Shown here: one piece after another, positions 1-9,731 of the stretch | How positions within the stretch are numbered: position 1 is the stretch's first letter | How the letters are laid out: every line of letters begins with the position of its first letter | NCBI RefSeq assembly: GCF_965363235.1 | Contig: NC_134846.1 | Span: 71,832,724-71,896,723 of the forward strand | Reading direction: 5' to 3' | DNA from: Mytilus galloprovincialis | Lineage: Eukaryota > Mollusca > Bivalvia > Mytilida > Mytilidae | Length of the DNA: 64,000 bases | Translations under genes and position numbers: made by a program | Notes under the pieces: generated by a model | What the model was told of the DNA's origin: nothing | Seen by the model: only the letters and a program-made list of their open reading frames with translations | The model's database searches: none

Positions 1-1292
1 TATTTATTTCAAATTACCAGAAGTAAATATTCTAAGCAGGAAGAAAAACATAACGTAAAACGCTTACATAAAATATATGAGTCCTCGACTCAAAATGCTT
101 ATAATAATACAATCTTATGAATAATCAAATCTAAACATATTAATTCTTCCAGTTAAGAGCTCGCAAATGAACACTTTTGGGTTCACGCTTAAAATATTGA
201 CCCAACGGTAACGTTCTGAACAATACATGACAAAGTTGCGCCATATACGACGTTATCGATATAACTAATAACATAAAGTAAAACGTACGTTAATTACTCA
301 TTCGATATACTAAACACTAGAAATAACTTCTGTCAACTTATATAAACTCTCTTATTACAATAGATAACAATATTCTTTTACTTGGAAATAACCAAAACAC
401 ACATTTACAACACTGCACCATTGTCGTACTTTCTGCTTCTTGCTATGTTTTGATATAGTTTTAAAGCCAGCAAATACGAATATCTCATAAAACTAGTAAA
501 CATACGGAGTAATAAATAAATACGGACGTCAAATTAAATCTGTTGTCTGTTCTCTCTCGTCATTGGTAGCGTGAATAAATGATCAATAGTAAAAATGATA
601 CTTTTATTATACAGCCGAAATGTTTCCATACAAGTACAATATTCCAACAATAATACATAATAAACATACGGGACGAAACTAGTTAAATAATAATCTTTAT
701 CATGTATTTTCGTACGGGTCAACTGGGATTATCTTTTAAATATTACAATGATAAATACGGTAAATAAATGCAAGGCATACAGCTAATGCGCTGCTTCTTA
801 CCTCTAGGACCCCCCGGGATGAGCCTTGCTGCAAGCCAAACGTAAACACAGCAAAGACTAACGAACGTGACGTTGCACTCGTATTTATTTCAAATTACCG
901 GAAGTAAATATTCTAAGCAGGAAGAAAAACATAACGTAAAACGCTTACATAAAATATATGAGTCCTCGACTCAAAATGCTTATAATAATACAATCTTATG
1001 AATAATCAAATCTAAACATATTAATTCTTCCAGTTAAGAGCTCGCAAATGAACACTTTTGGGTTCACGCTTAAAATATTGACCCAACGGTAACGTTCTGA
1101 ACAATACATGACAAAGTTGCGCCATATACGACGTTATCGATATAACTAATAACATAAAGTAAAACGTACGTTAATTACTCATTCGATATACTAAACACTA
1201 GAAATAACTTCTGTCAACTTATATAAACTCTCTTATTACAATAGATAACAATATTCTTTTACTTGGAAATAACCAAAACACACATTTACAAC
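1..1292. repeat. Direct repeat pair (1-411 and 882-1292) flanking a 470-bp spacer
   Basis: Bases 1-411 recur almost unchanged at 882-1292 in the same orientation; I noticed about one substitution. The repeat stops abruptly at 1292, where the sequence joins DNA homologous to the 3' UTR of the DCXR-like gene. The layout (repeat, different spacer, repeat, then unrelated flank) fits the B1-A2-B2 end of a plus-oriented split-direct-repeat (Ngaro/PAT-like) retroelement whose body lies left of the window. Paired LTRs of a very short element, or a simple tandem duplication, would also fit. No coding sequence is seen. Confidence 0.6.
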
Positions 1293-2631
1293 AAATGATT
1301 AAGAAGGATTTGTCCATCATGAAGGAAGAATGGGGACAGTTAAATACTTTAATTTATAAGATTGTGATTTGGTGTTTAAGTTTAATGCTCTTTGAATTTA
1401 TGGTAATCAATAATTTGATCGACAATTTCTCTAATCCTATAATTCTTAGTTATTGGAGAGGAAGTTGATGAAGTAATCATGTCTCATTAAGTAAATATAT
1501 TGAGCAATTTGATCATGTACCTTGTATGTATCTGAAAAAAGGGAAAAATTGCTGTGCTGGAACATGACAATAAAAAAATTTAATAAAAGGTAACATAACT
1601 TTGATATTCCTGTACAATGTTTTCATTAATTTAACAACAGAGCCATTTTTGTTTACCATTTGGTTGAACTTGATATATCTCTTAATAGACTTGAAAGTAA
1701 AACTAATTAATTATGTGCGATATGCAAATATTCTACTTCTCTACCAGTGCTGAAAGTCTGTGAACAGAAACTCTTCAAGGAGGCCTTCAAATGTATCTTT
1801 ATGTTGTTTTTTGGCTTCTTCATACTGTTTAAAGCCTATAGTCATTATAAAATTAACAGTTTTGTTTAAAATTGTGGACAAAATTGCTCTTATAAAATTT
1901 CAATTTGGGAGCTTTCAAATTGGAAGTCCCCCACAATAGTAACAGTTGGCAGGTATGGAAACTCAAACCAGAAGAAATTTGGCACTGCCCATGTATGCTC
2001 CTCAAAATCAACATTTCAGGTCTTCGGTGCTCTCCTACACTTTGTTTGGATGTTTCTGAGACTTTTTAATAGTTTTATGTGATATATGAGTGGACTTTAG
2101 TCTTGATTTTATACTCTTTTAACTTATGATTGCCTTAAATTAGTTAATGTCTCTTATTTTTCTAAACATGTCAATACTGATCATGACAGGTTAATTATTC
2201 ATCTCTATTGTCTCCATTTTTAAAATATTGCCAAGTATACCCTTGTGGATAGTTGTCTCACCAAATCATGTCTCCTTATGTTTATATATTAAACATAAAG
2301 GTCTGTTTTTCTGATAATCACCAATCATAAATATAAGAGACTGTTCTAAAGTGGATTCTCTGCAAGTTTGATGTCGAAATGCCATAATATATAGTTGAAA
2401 GTACTATTCATTCTCATGGACATCTAACTGGTATATAAATTTGATTTCCATAAAACAATGTATTGCTCAATTAGTTGGAAACCACAGGGGTGACCTATGT
2501 TGACTTTTGGGTTTAACACTTTTATTTTCAAATTTCTGTTTATGGGTAAGATACGTGAGTGTTATCTTGGTTTGTTTTAAAACAAAAAGATGTTCATAAC
2601 AAGTATACCTACTGTTGTCATTTCATAGACA
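1293..2631 (+). pseudogene. DCXR-like 3' UTR fragment, first duplicate copy
   Basis: This stretch aligns nearly base for base with 9841-11720, which follows the last coding exon of a DCXR-like gene. It is therefore a duplicated 3' UTR or downstream segment without its coding exon: the expected exon position is occupied by the direct repeat ending at 1292. Homology is broken at about 2632 by a retroelement fossil and resumes at about 7296 for another 90 bases. No ORF of note is present. Confidence 0.75.
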
Positions 2632-3883
2632 TTAAATTCTCCCTCGCCCTGCTCGTCCAAATTTAAAGCATTTAATCTCTAATTCAATAGGCTATAAACA
2701 AGACAAACACAGATATAGGATTAGTTGCTCGCAGTAACATATTATTTTCTCTTGCGATACAATATTTTATTTTACTTTATTGTACATATTTCTTCGATTG
2801 AAACAATATATAAACACATGACATATAACATTGTTCCTCTTTCGCATCGTTTCTTTTCCCCCGGCTAATACCTCCAACGCCTGTATGTAAAATAAACATT
2901 GCAGCAACTGCACATATACCTATGTGACCAACTTCAATTCGACGTAACTGCGAGCACCTTCAATACTAAAACATTTAAATCCCAAACTTTATATAGTACC
3001 TTTAAACCCCACCCATAAAAACCGCCAAAACTTTCCTCGTGCCTCCTGCACATAACATCAAACTTATAAATAGTACATACTGTTACAAAACCAGTATCCG
3101 AACTAGTTATACTAGTTCCCATCTATAAATAATACTACAAATAGCAAACGGGAAAAACCCTATTTCAAATAAAATAAAATACATTTAAATTCTCCCTCGC
3201 CCTGCTCGTCCGAATTTAAAGCATTTAATCTCTAATTCAATAGGCTATAAACAAGACAAACACAGATATAGGATTAGTTGCTCGCAGTAACATCGAAACA
3301 AAGGAAATGAAACAGTTCAGAATAAGATGCCGATATAAAGTCTTTTGAGATATTGCTAATTGAAGATAAATCTTTAACCACTAAACTGGACCAATATCAA
3401 TTTCAAGTCGACAATCGGAACGTCAAATAGGACATATTGAACCGGACGCTTCCGCAAATTCAATAGATGGTAATGCAGACAAATCTTTTGCAAATCTTGA
3501 ATCGTTGAATAATTTCTCAAACTGTTTTCATTGATTCGTTTTAAGATCTCTCCAAGTTGAACTCTTGGTACTGTCCGATTTATCTCACATATTAAAACGG
3601 GCTACTTTTTATACCTACACCTGCATATTGTGGCATCCTGGAAATTATTCTTACAGACATAAGGTCTTCAATATGGTACTAAAACTCTGATCGTTTTATA
3701 GTAAATGCAACCTGCTGATAAAATAAAAGCAAAAATGTGGTATTTTATGAAAAAACCTATAAAATTGATGATGATTACTAGTCTCATCTTCAAATCAAAT
3801 GTATACATATATTGAATTATGTGCAAAAGTTAATGCCTTCATATTTAATCTTTTGTTTTCTATATATTAATTTATCTATACAA

Positions 3884-4117
3884 CATCCCATGGTGCACTT
3901 TGCAACCAATCACATCGCTCCCAGCGACAACATCCCATGGTGCACTGTGCAACCAATCACATCGCTCCCAGCGACAACATTCCATGCTGCACTGTGCAAC
4001 CAATCACATCGCTCCCAGCGACAACATCCCATGGTGCACTGTGCAACCAATCACATCGCTCCCAGCGACAACATCCCATGGTGCACTATGCAACCAATCA
4101 CATCGCTCCCAGCGACC
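3884..4117. repeat. 47-bp minisatellite, five units
   Basis: Five head-to-tail units of 47 bp begin at 3884, 3931, 3978, 4025 and 4072. Each contains the core CCAATCACATCGCTCCCAGC, and units differ by only one or a few bases. A more diverged partial unit lies near 4192-4225. The array lies inside the Ngaro-like fossil. Because 47 is not a multiple of three, overlapping open frames appear in all three plus frames; I regard these as artefacts, not genes. Confidence 0.9.
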
Positions 4118-4481
4118 TAATGAATAATGTCCATACATTACAACAGTTTAAACTCAACTGTTACTCAATTCACCCTGAGTGAATTATTGTCGCACTGGGC
4201 GACCAAAAACATCGCTCCCAGCGATCTAATAAAATAAATTTCATACATACCATTTCAAACTCATCTGTAACTCGTATCACTCTACGTGACAAAATCATCT
4301 CGCTGCGAGAAGTTTAATACATATCATATGAAATAAACATTAACTAAAATCAACTAACAGTACCAACACGTGACTTTTCATAGGCTGTTTTGCAAAAATA
4401 CTGTTGTCATGTGACCCAGCCACAAAAAAGATTTTGGATTTTTTATATTCTCTTAAATCCTTTACAAAATTTTGATCAGTG

Positions 4482-4908
4482 TCAGTAAAACGATCTACAA
4501 TCATAGGCCAAAAAATGGACTTCCATTTTTGTTACTACTAAAACACGTTTGGCCTTGCACATCTGCATATGATTAATTGTCCGAGAAATTAAATTAACAG
4601 GAGGAACTACCCAATTATTAAATTTTGACCAATCATATGCAAATGCGTCTACACCTGGTGTATCTGGAGTAAAAAAATTTGAAAAGAATACAGATAATCT
4701 CTTATTTCTGTCATCTGCAAAAGTATCACAAGTAAATGGATGGACCCCATAAAGCATTAAAAAATTTTGAAAATATTTGTGAAACACCCCAGTCATCAAA
4801 ATCAAATATTTTACTGAGCGCATCTGCGCAAGTATTTTCATTCCTAGGTATCCATTCTACCTCTAATACTATATTATTGTTTAAACATATGTTGTTTACA
4901 TGTCTCAA
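4482..4908 (-). mobile_element. DIRS/Ngaro-type RT C-terminal RNase H remnant
   Basis: Minus-strand translations in this interval contain WIPRNENTCADALSK, followed by a DFDDWGVS segment, a region resembling the 'WGP...FADDRN' stretch, and GVDAFAYDW with NNWVVPPVNLI. This combination is typical of the RNase H end of DIRS-like retroelement polymerases found in many aquatic invertebrates. It is a remnant of a broken element and identifies the surrounding fossil's family and direction. Confidence 0.75.
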
Positions 4909-5574
4909 ATCTAGTACAAGTCTTACGAATTCTTTACCCGAACTTTGTACTGAAACAGTAGTCAGATTTTCTTCAAAAGGTGGACACTGTAATATTTAGT
5001 GAGCATTTCATCTACCAACTTCTAAATAAAAGTTGCATGCTTAAAAGCTGATTTGTTTATCATATTAATGAACTCAACATGGTTCACATGGTTCGGTATT
5101 GAATGGAATTATATAAGCAAATTCTGTAGTATTTTAAAATAAAATCACAAACCTGTAAAAAGGTTTTTAAAAAACACAAATATATTGATATTCGCTTTTA
5201 ACTTAATAATATGATCTCCAGACATGATTTTAGAATGTAAATAAAGTCAACATTATACTCAACTCCGTTCATGTGCATTCATATAAACATGCTCCTCTTT
5301 CGCATCGTTTCTTTCCCCCCGGCTAATACCTCCAACGCCTGTACGTACAACAAACATAGCAGCAACTGCACATATATACCTATGTGACCAACTTCAATTC
5401 GACGTAACTGCGAGCACCTTCGATACTAATACATTTAAATCCCAAACTTTATATAGTACCTTTAAACCCCACCCATAAAAACCGCCAAAACTTTCCTCGT
5501 GCCTCCTGCACATAACATCAAACTTATAAATAGTACATACTGTTACAAAACCAGTATCCGAACTAGTTATACTA

Positions 5575-7221
5575 GACATGTTACGAAAAGGTATATTTTC
5601 GTCGCTGAGGTTGACAAATTACACTTTAAATTTGGGGACGGTGTCAAAACATTGATTATAGATAAAAATTAAATCATGTGCGTCTTGGTGAATTCAAATC
5701 ACATTTACGTAACATCCTAATATAATGACATTTGCTTTTGTAATATTGTTGACTATCATACGACTTGAAAGTTGTACGCGTGCAATAGTGGGTGGGATAG
5801 AAAAAGGGGGGCTGAGAGTTATACAAGTTCATTCGATTCAGATTGATTATATATATATAGTAAGCCAGTTAGATAATAATTTTATTGTTGTATTACAGTT
5901 CCTGAAAAAGTTTAATGTATGGCTTTATTAATCCCACACAAAGCTCTATTGTCTGATTGATTTCTTCTCTCGGGTGCCTCCATAAGCTTCCATTGACTCT
6001 GAAAGTTTTGAAGCGCCTTATATCGTGTTCGACATATACCCGCCACTCTGATATACGCAAATTCATTTTTTTTTACATTTTACATTTTCTTCTTTCTGCT
6101 CGTCGTTTAGCTCTTAGTTGATGCCTTTTTCAAATCTAATCCTAGCCCCCTCCCTCTCCCTAAAAAAAACCAACTGGTTAGTACACATCTATGAAAACGC
6201 CATAATAATTATTTTAGGAAACCCCTAGCATTGTTAGCTTTAATATATAGAGGAAAGACCGATCGGCCATCGGTGTTAATTTTCCTATTGTCATTTTCTT
6301 ATGAAACGGTTGGCGAATTTCAACCAAACTTTCCAGGAATTTGTAAAATACAAAATATTTTCATAAGGTGGTGTTAAGGTGTAATGCAAAGTCATTATGC
6401 AATGCTTTTGAAACTCTGCGGGAATGTTCAACTGATGAGTAGTGAGTCATATTTTACACAAACCTCTTATCGTTCTAAACAGGCATTAAATATTTGCCAC
6501 TGAACGTTATGCAACCAATAATCAATCAATCACAAACACCTTATAAAGAAAATACAAATTGAGCTGAAACTGTTAAAATTAAGACAAAGTTGGAAGGAAA
6601 TAAATGAAGAAAAGTCATCCCCTCGAAGCTATGTGACCGGGAGTATAAATTTTCTAAACTAGAATGCAACATGATTCGAGTTGAAATTGTATAAAACTCA
6701 TGTCTATGTGTTTTAAAACAGACCCCGTCAGATAAAAATTTAGGTGGCAAACAACTGGATCAAAATACATACACTTCTTTGTGTGCTTTTCATACCTATA
6801 TAAAAATGACCGTTACATATATTCACGAGCAGGTATTTGTAAAGCAGATTATAATACTTAAGATTATTTGCAACTTCTATCAATTTTGCGAGGGCTCGCC
6901 CGAAATATTTACACACGCATGTACCCCGTGTCTCCGTTGCATTTACACGACCGCTCCTTCCTCCCTCCCCAATCTTTTGCATTAGAGTTTCTTAAAATTA
7001 TTATGGAATTTATTAATATCTATTTCTTATATTTCTTATGGTAAAAATGTTTCTGAATATTCGTTCCATACGGCGGAATTGCCTCCAAAAGTATCAATGC
7101 AGTTTTTAAAGAATATTCAATGTATACACAGGTAATCTGTTTTGTGTTTCGACACAGTCCCCACATTTAAAGTGTAATTTGTCAACCTCAGCGTCGTGAA
7201 TATACTTCTTCGTAACATGTC
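5575..7221. mobile_element. 1.65-kb TIR DNA transposon nested in the Ngaro-like fossil
   Basis: The first roughly 75 bases from 5575 (starting GACATGTTACG) reappear as an inverted copy ending at 7221. The interrupted host sequence is intact at 3101-3125 in the other terminal repeat of the retroelement, so the insertion is directly demonstrated. CTAG occurs on both sides, although the right side carries an extra T, so the target duplication is probable rather than exact. No transposase ORF was recognised, so it is probably non-autonomous. Confidence 0.75.
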
Positions 7222-7295
7222 TTCTAGTTCCCATCTATAAATAATACTACAAATAGCAAACGGGAAAAACCCTATTTCAAACGAAATAAAATACA

Positions 7296-7386
7296 TTAAA
7301 CATTGTATAAGGTAGAACGAATATCTAGGTTTAGGTTATGATTAACACGCATCACACATATTCGTTGTTAAGGAGTGGCCTTGGAT
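7296..7386 (+). pseudogene. Continuation of first DCXR-like 3' UTR copy
   Basis: After the retroelement the sequence resumes homology to 11730-11820 (for example TAGGTTTAGGTTATGATTAA and GGAGTGGCCTTGGATT). Homology ends at about 7386, where the next repeat begins. Confidence 0.75.
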
Positions 7387-8205
7387 TAATTAGGGCCCCG
7401 CCTTTAGGCGGGTCGCCCTATAGTGATTAGTCTGTCCGTCTGTAACACTTTAACTTTGTGTCCGCTCCATATCTAGAGAACCATTATGATTTCATACTTT
7501 ATACTTTACATGTTTATTAACCACCACCAGAGGGCGTGTCATGATGTATGTACAACTTCCTAGGTCAAAGGTCAAGGTAAAAAAACTTTGGTTTCAGTTG
7601 ACAACCCTGTGTCCTGTGGTGAAGATCGTGTCCGCTCTATATCTTGAGAACCGTTATGATTTCAAAGTTTATACTTGACATCCATTTTAACCAACACCAG
7701 AGGGTGTGTCATGATGTATGTACAACTTCCTAGGTCAAAGGTCAAGGTCAAAAACTTTGGTTCAGTTGACAACCCTGTGTCCTGTGGTGAAGATCGTGTC
7801 AGCTCCATATCTAGATAACCGTTATGATTTTATACTTAATACTTAACATGTTTATTAACCAACACCAAAGGGTGTGTCATGATGTATGTACAACTTCCTA
7901 GGTCAAAGGTCAAGGTCAAAAACTTTGGTTTCAGTTAACACCCCGTGTCCTGTGGTGAAGATCGTGTCCGCTCCATATCTAGATAACCGTTATCATTTCA
8001 AAGTTTATACTTGACATGTAAATAAACCAACACCAAAGGGTGTGTCATAATTTATGTACAACTTCCTAGGTCAAAGGTCAAGGTCAAAAACTTTGGTTTC
8101 AGTTGACAACTCCATGTCCTATGGTAAAGATACAATTTTTTAATGCACATTATTCACAGCGGGGCCCACAGAGATGGCTCCCATCTCAATGATATCTAGT
8201 TTGAT
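7387..8205. repeat. Interspersed repeat with four tandem units of about 169 bp
   Basis: Units start near 7458, 7628, 7799 and 7967 (spacing 168-170). Each contains TCCGCTCCATATCTAGA-type, CAACTTCCTAGGTCAAAGGT and TCCTGTGGTGAAGATC-type blocks. The array is preceded by a GC-rich leader (GGGCCCCGCCTTTAGGCGGG) and followed by GCGGGGCCCACAGAGATGGC. The GC-rich leader and tail look like terminal parts of a satellite-bearing element. I have seen similar sequence as a common bivalve repeat, but the family name is not certain. Confidence 0.75.
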
Positions 8206-9627
8206 TTGAAAGTGGAAATTTGGTGAAAAATATTTTAAACACAGTTAACATTATAATTGGTTACGTAATTGTTGCATAATACTAACATTGCATTAGTTTG
8301 AAAGAGTAATCTATTAGCTATTTAAAACTACCACTTTTATAAATTTTCAAGCATTATTAAGAAAGTTTCAGCATTTTAAAACTTGGGAGTTGGAGTTATA
8401 AAATCTTTGTATTGTGCTACCTTAAATTAGCACTTTCAAAAAATTGTGCAGAATTTAAATTTGTTTCAAATAAAGAAATACTTGGCATGAGTAAAGTTTT
8501 ATCCTGTCTAGTACTATAGAAAATATTTCACATAAAATTTCATTGCATATATGAAAATAACCATCACTGGAAGTTGACCAATCAAATTTTCACTTTTTTA
8601 TAATCTGTGTACAAACTTTTGTAACCATTTAATCTCAAGTTTCAAAAACATTCTATAGAAACTCAAAATAAAAAAAAATAATGGTGCTTTGAAATACCCA
8701 AGATATGACCCAGAAGTTTGTTACTGCAATAGGATTTATAATTACCTACAACTGTCAAATTCAAGGGAATATTTTTTTTTTACCTATTTTCATATGCAAC
8801 CAGATGTGATGTACTATGATTTGATGGTACTACACCTACACGCATTTTGTATTCTTATGTGATTATATTAAAACCATTCCTAAAGAAATGTTGTAATTTG
8901 ATAAGTTATTTTATATATATATAGCACAACAAATGCTTTTAAACGAAGTTAAAAGATTGTTTCTTATAAGTAAATCTGAATTACAGACTTCATGGAAACT
9001 TTGATATTGCCAAAGTGATAACCTATGCTTAACTTTGTCAAATTCAGGGGAGATACTTGACCTTGGTACCTTTAAAACTCAATCAGTTGTTAATATGGAA
9101 CAACTATCCACTCAGTTTATACAGTATTTGTTAAATATCAAGGAGAAAAGACAAAATCTACAAAATAAATATTCTTTTTCTTCAAGCATAAATCAACATT
9201 TTTAAATTTAATCAAATAATTTGCTTTATTTATCAATTAATGTTTTTGGCCTTTATAATATAAGCAAAATGATAAAATGTATAATTAGATTATATCTGTA
9301 TGCATAAAAGTTGTATCATTGAAATGTGCATAAAACAAAATTATAAGAACAAAGTCACACAATGATAAGTCTAAAGGCTTGTCCCAACAAGTTCAAGTAA
9401 GATGAACCTTTGATTGTAGAGTTCTTTTCTTTGTCTGTAAATATGGGAATATTTGTGTATAAAAAACCTTGATAATTTAATATTAAAATTTTACATATGA
9501 CAGCAATTATAATCAACTACCACCAGATGTTAGGCAACCAACAATCAATCAATTAATATATCTATTAAATCATCTACTTTATAATAACAATATTGTAAAA
9601 TTTGAAAGTGAGAACACTTTTTTTCAG
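8206..9627. other. AT-rich non-coding DNA, probably intron of the DCXR-like copy
   Basis: No exon, clear repeat or long ORF was found. Because 9628 is preceded by a good polypyrimidine tract and CAG acceptor, this stretch is best read as the last intron of the downstream gene copy. I looked for the preceding DCXR exon (the PTVV...TWSDP...RIPLG block) and did not see it. Confidence 0.4.
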
Positions 9628-9731
9628 GGGTTGAAGATGTAGTGAACAGTGTTATTTTCCTTCTAAGTGATAAGAGTGTAATGACAACTGGAGAATGTGT
9701 CAGAATAGATGGAGGCTTGGGAGTACACTGA
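9628..9731 (+). pseudogene. Orphan last coding exon of a DCXR-like short-chain dehydrogenase
   Basis: After the acceptor at 9625-9627 the frame reads GVEDVVNSVIFLLSDKSVMT, then TGECVRIDGGLGVH and a TGA at 9729-9731. This matches the C-terminus of dicarbonyl/L-xylulose reductase (human: EVEHVVNAILFLLSDRSGMT...EGGFWAC) and is close to exon 7 of the second copy in this window (26153-26256). The exon itself is intact, with two bases before the first whole codon as in the other copy. No upstream exons of this copy were found in the window, so it is either a truncated duplicate or its 5' exons were displaced by the elements to the left. Confidence 0.75.

Larger units (their letters stand above)
2632..7295 (-). 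mobile_element. Fossil Ngaro/DIRS-like (tyrosine recombinase) retroelement with split direct repeats
   Basis: The second DCXR 3' UTR copy (near 11728) supplies the empty site, so the ends are visible and are flanked by a likely ACAT duplication. Read on the minus strand the terminal parts are A1 (7295-7222 plus 5574-5285, interrupted by a DNA transposon), an internal region, B1 (about 3293-3186), A2 (about 3184-2826) and B2 (about 2742-2633). This is the A1-ORF-B1-A2-B2 order known for Ngaro/PAT elements. The internal region encodes a degraded RT/RNase H tail of DIRS type (4482-4908). The element is broken, with only a small part of the coding capacity left; no recombinase domain was recognised. 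It is older than the transposon nested in it. Confidence 0.7.

Noticed and set aside
2934-3122. A 62-codon minus frame repeated nearly unchanged at 5394-5579
   Set aside because: The repetition is explained by the terminal direct repeats of the Ngaro-like fossil, and there is no similarity to known proteins.
3884-4117. CRISPR-like regular array
   Set aside because: Units are contiguous with no unique spacers, and the genome is eukaryotic.
3812-4182. Three overlapping plus-strand open frames of 75-102 codons
   Set aside because: They are the 47-bp minisatellite read in three frames; there is no independent coding signal.
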